64,000 nt of DNA. Origin: Choricystis sp. odSpoLacu1. Its lineage: Eukaryota; Chlorophyta; Trebouxiophyceae. Location: assembly GCA_958009055.1 (NCBI GenBank), contig OY253651.1, positions 558,001-622,000 of the forward strand. The letters are read 5' to 3'. A program made the position numbers and the translations under genes. Positions 63,789 to 64,000 of this stretch are shown here, in pieces. The notes beneath the pieces were generated by a model, which was given only the letters and a program-made list of their open reading frames with translations, searched no databases and was not told the origin of the DNA. How positions within the stretch are numbered: the stretch's first letter is position 1; the number at the start of each line of letters is the position of its first letter.

Positions 63789-64000
<212 letters not shown>

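Overview
The window is a very GC-rich, gene-dense piece of nuclear DNA from a photosynthetic green-lineage eukaryote, most likely a compact-genome green alga. The green-lineage markers are PGR5, a thylakoid FtsH of the FtsH2/VAR2 type, plastid lipid phosphate phosphatase epsilon, plastid ClpS and non-phosphorylating GAPDH. Typical eukaryotic genes flank them: separase, RAD54, ATG3, Pumilio, RabGGTase beta, V-ATPase subunit e and polyubiquitin. Introns are few, mostly 70-200 nt, with GTGAGT-like donors and (C/A)AG acceptors. Several 3' ends carry TGTAA, the polyadenylation signal known from chlorophytes. The genus cannot be fixed from sequence reading alone.

Layout. 1-5 kb: 5' four-fifths of a separase gene (minus), running off the left edge. 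5.4-8.8 kb: an unknown small protein, an EHD/dynamin-like protein with a degenerate P-loop, and plastid LPP-epsilon. 9-16.4 kb: RAD54, a TBC Rab-GAP, a conserved plastid protein and the SWR1 subunit SWC6. 16.5-25 kb: ATG3, an AlgH/UPF0301 protein and a three-repeat paladin phosphatase, all on minus. 25-30 kb: a possible C1D protein, PGR5, ClpS, ribosomal protein eL22 and a small unknown. 30-38.5 kb: Pumilio, FtsH, V-ATPase e and a CobW-type GTPase. 38.7-46.8 kb: a CRAL-TRIO protein, a twin-arginine plastid protein, an unknown three-exon gene, an ankyrin-repeat histone deacetylase and pantothenate synthetase. 47-58.2 kb: an EDR2-like protein, RabGGTase beta, a transcriptional cyclin, a CHY zinc-finger protein, an RCC1 protein, GAPN and an Obg GTPase. 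58.4-64 kb: a Dbp10/DDX54 helicase, a BRAP2 E3 ligase, a 260-nt TG-rich repeat and the last unit of a ubiquitin gene cut by the right edge. Genes are independent transcription units, often in divergent pairs with 140-300 nt between start codons. There is no operon logic.

The most striking feature is a set of 13 reading-frame breaks in 8 otherwise well-conserved genes. Five lie in alternating CG tracts and all shift the frame the same way. Eight lie in C/G homopolymers and all shift the other way. Removing exactly one repeat unit (2 nt or 1 nt) at each site makes every complete gene a multiple of three. Systematic assembly or base-calling error is the simplest reading, but repeat-length polymorphism or transcriptional slippage cannot be excluded. 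I found no clear candidate for a wholly new system. The most unusual single genes are the ankyrin-HDAC fusion, the EHD-like pseudo-GTPase and the CHY-finger protein.
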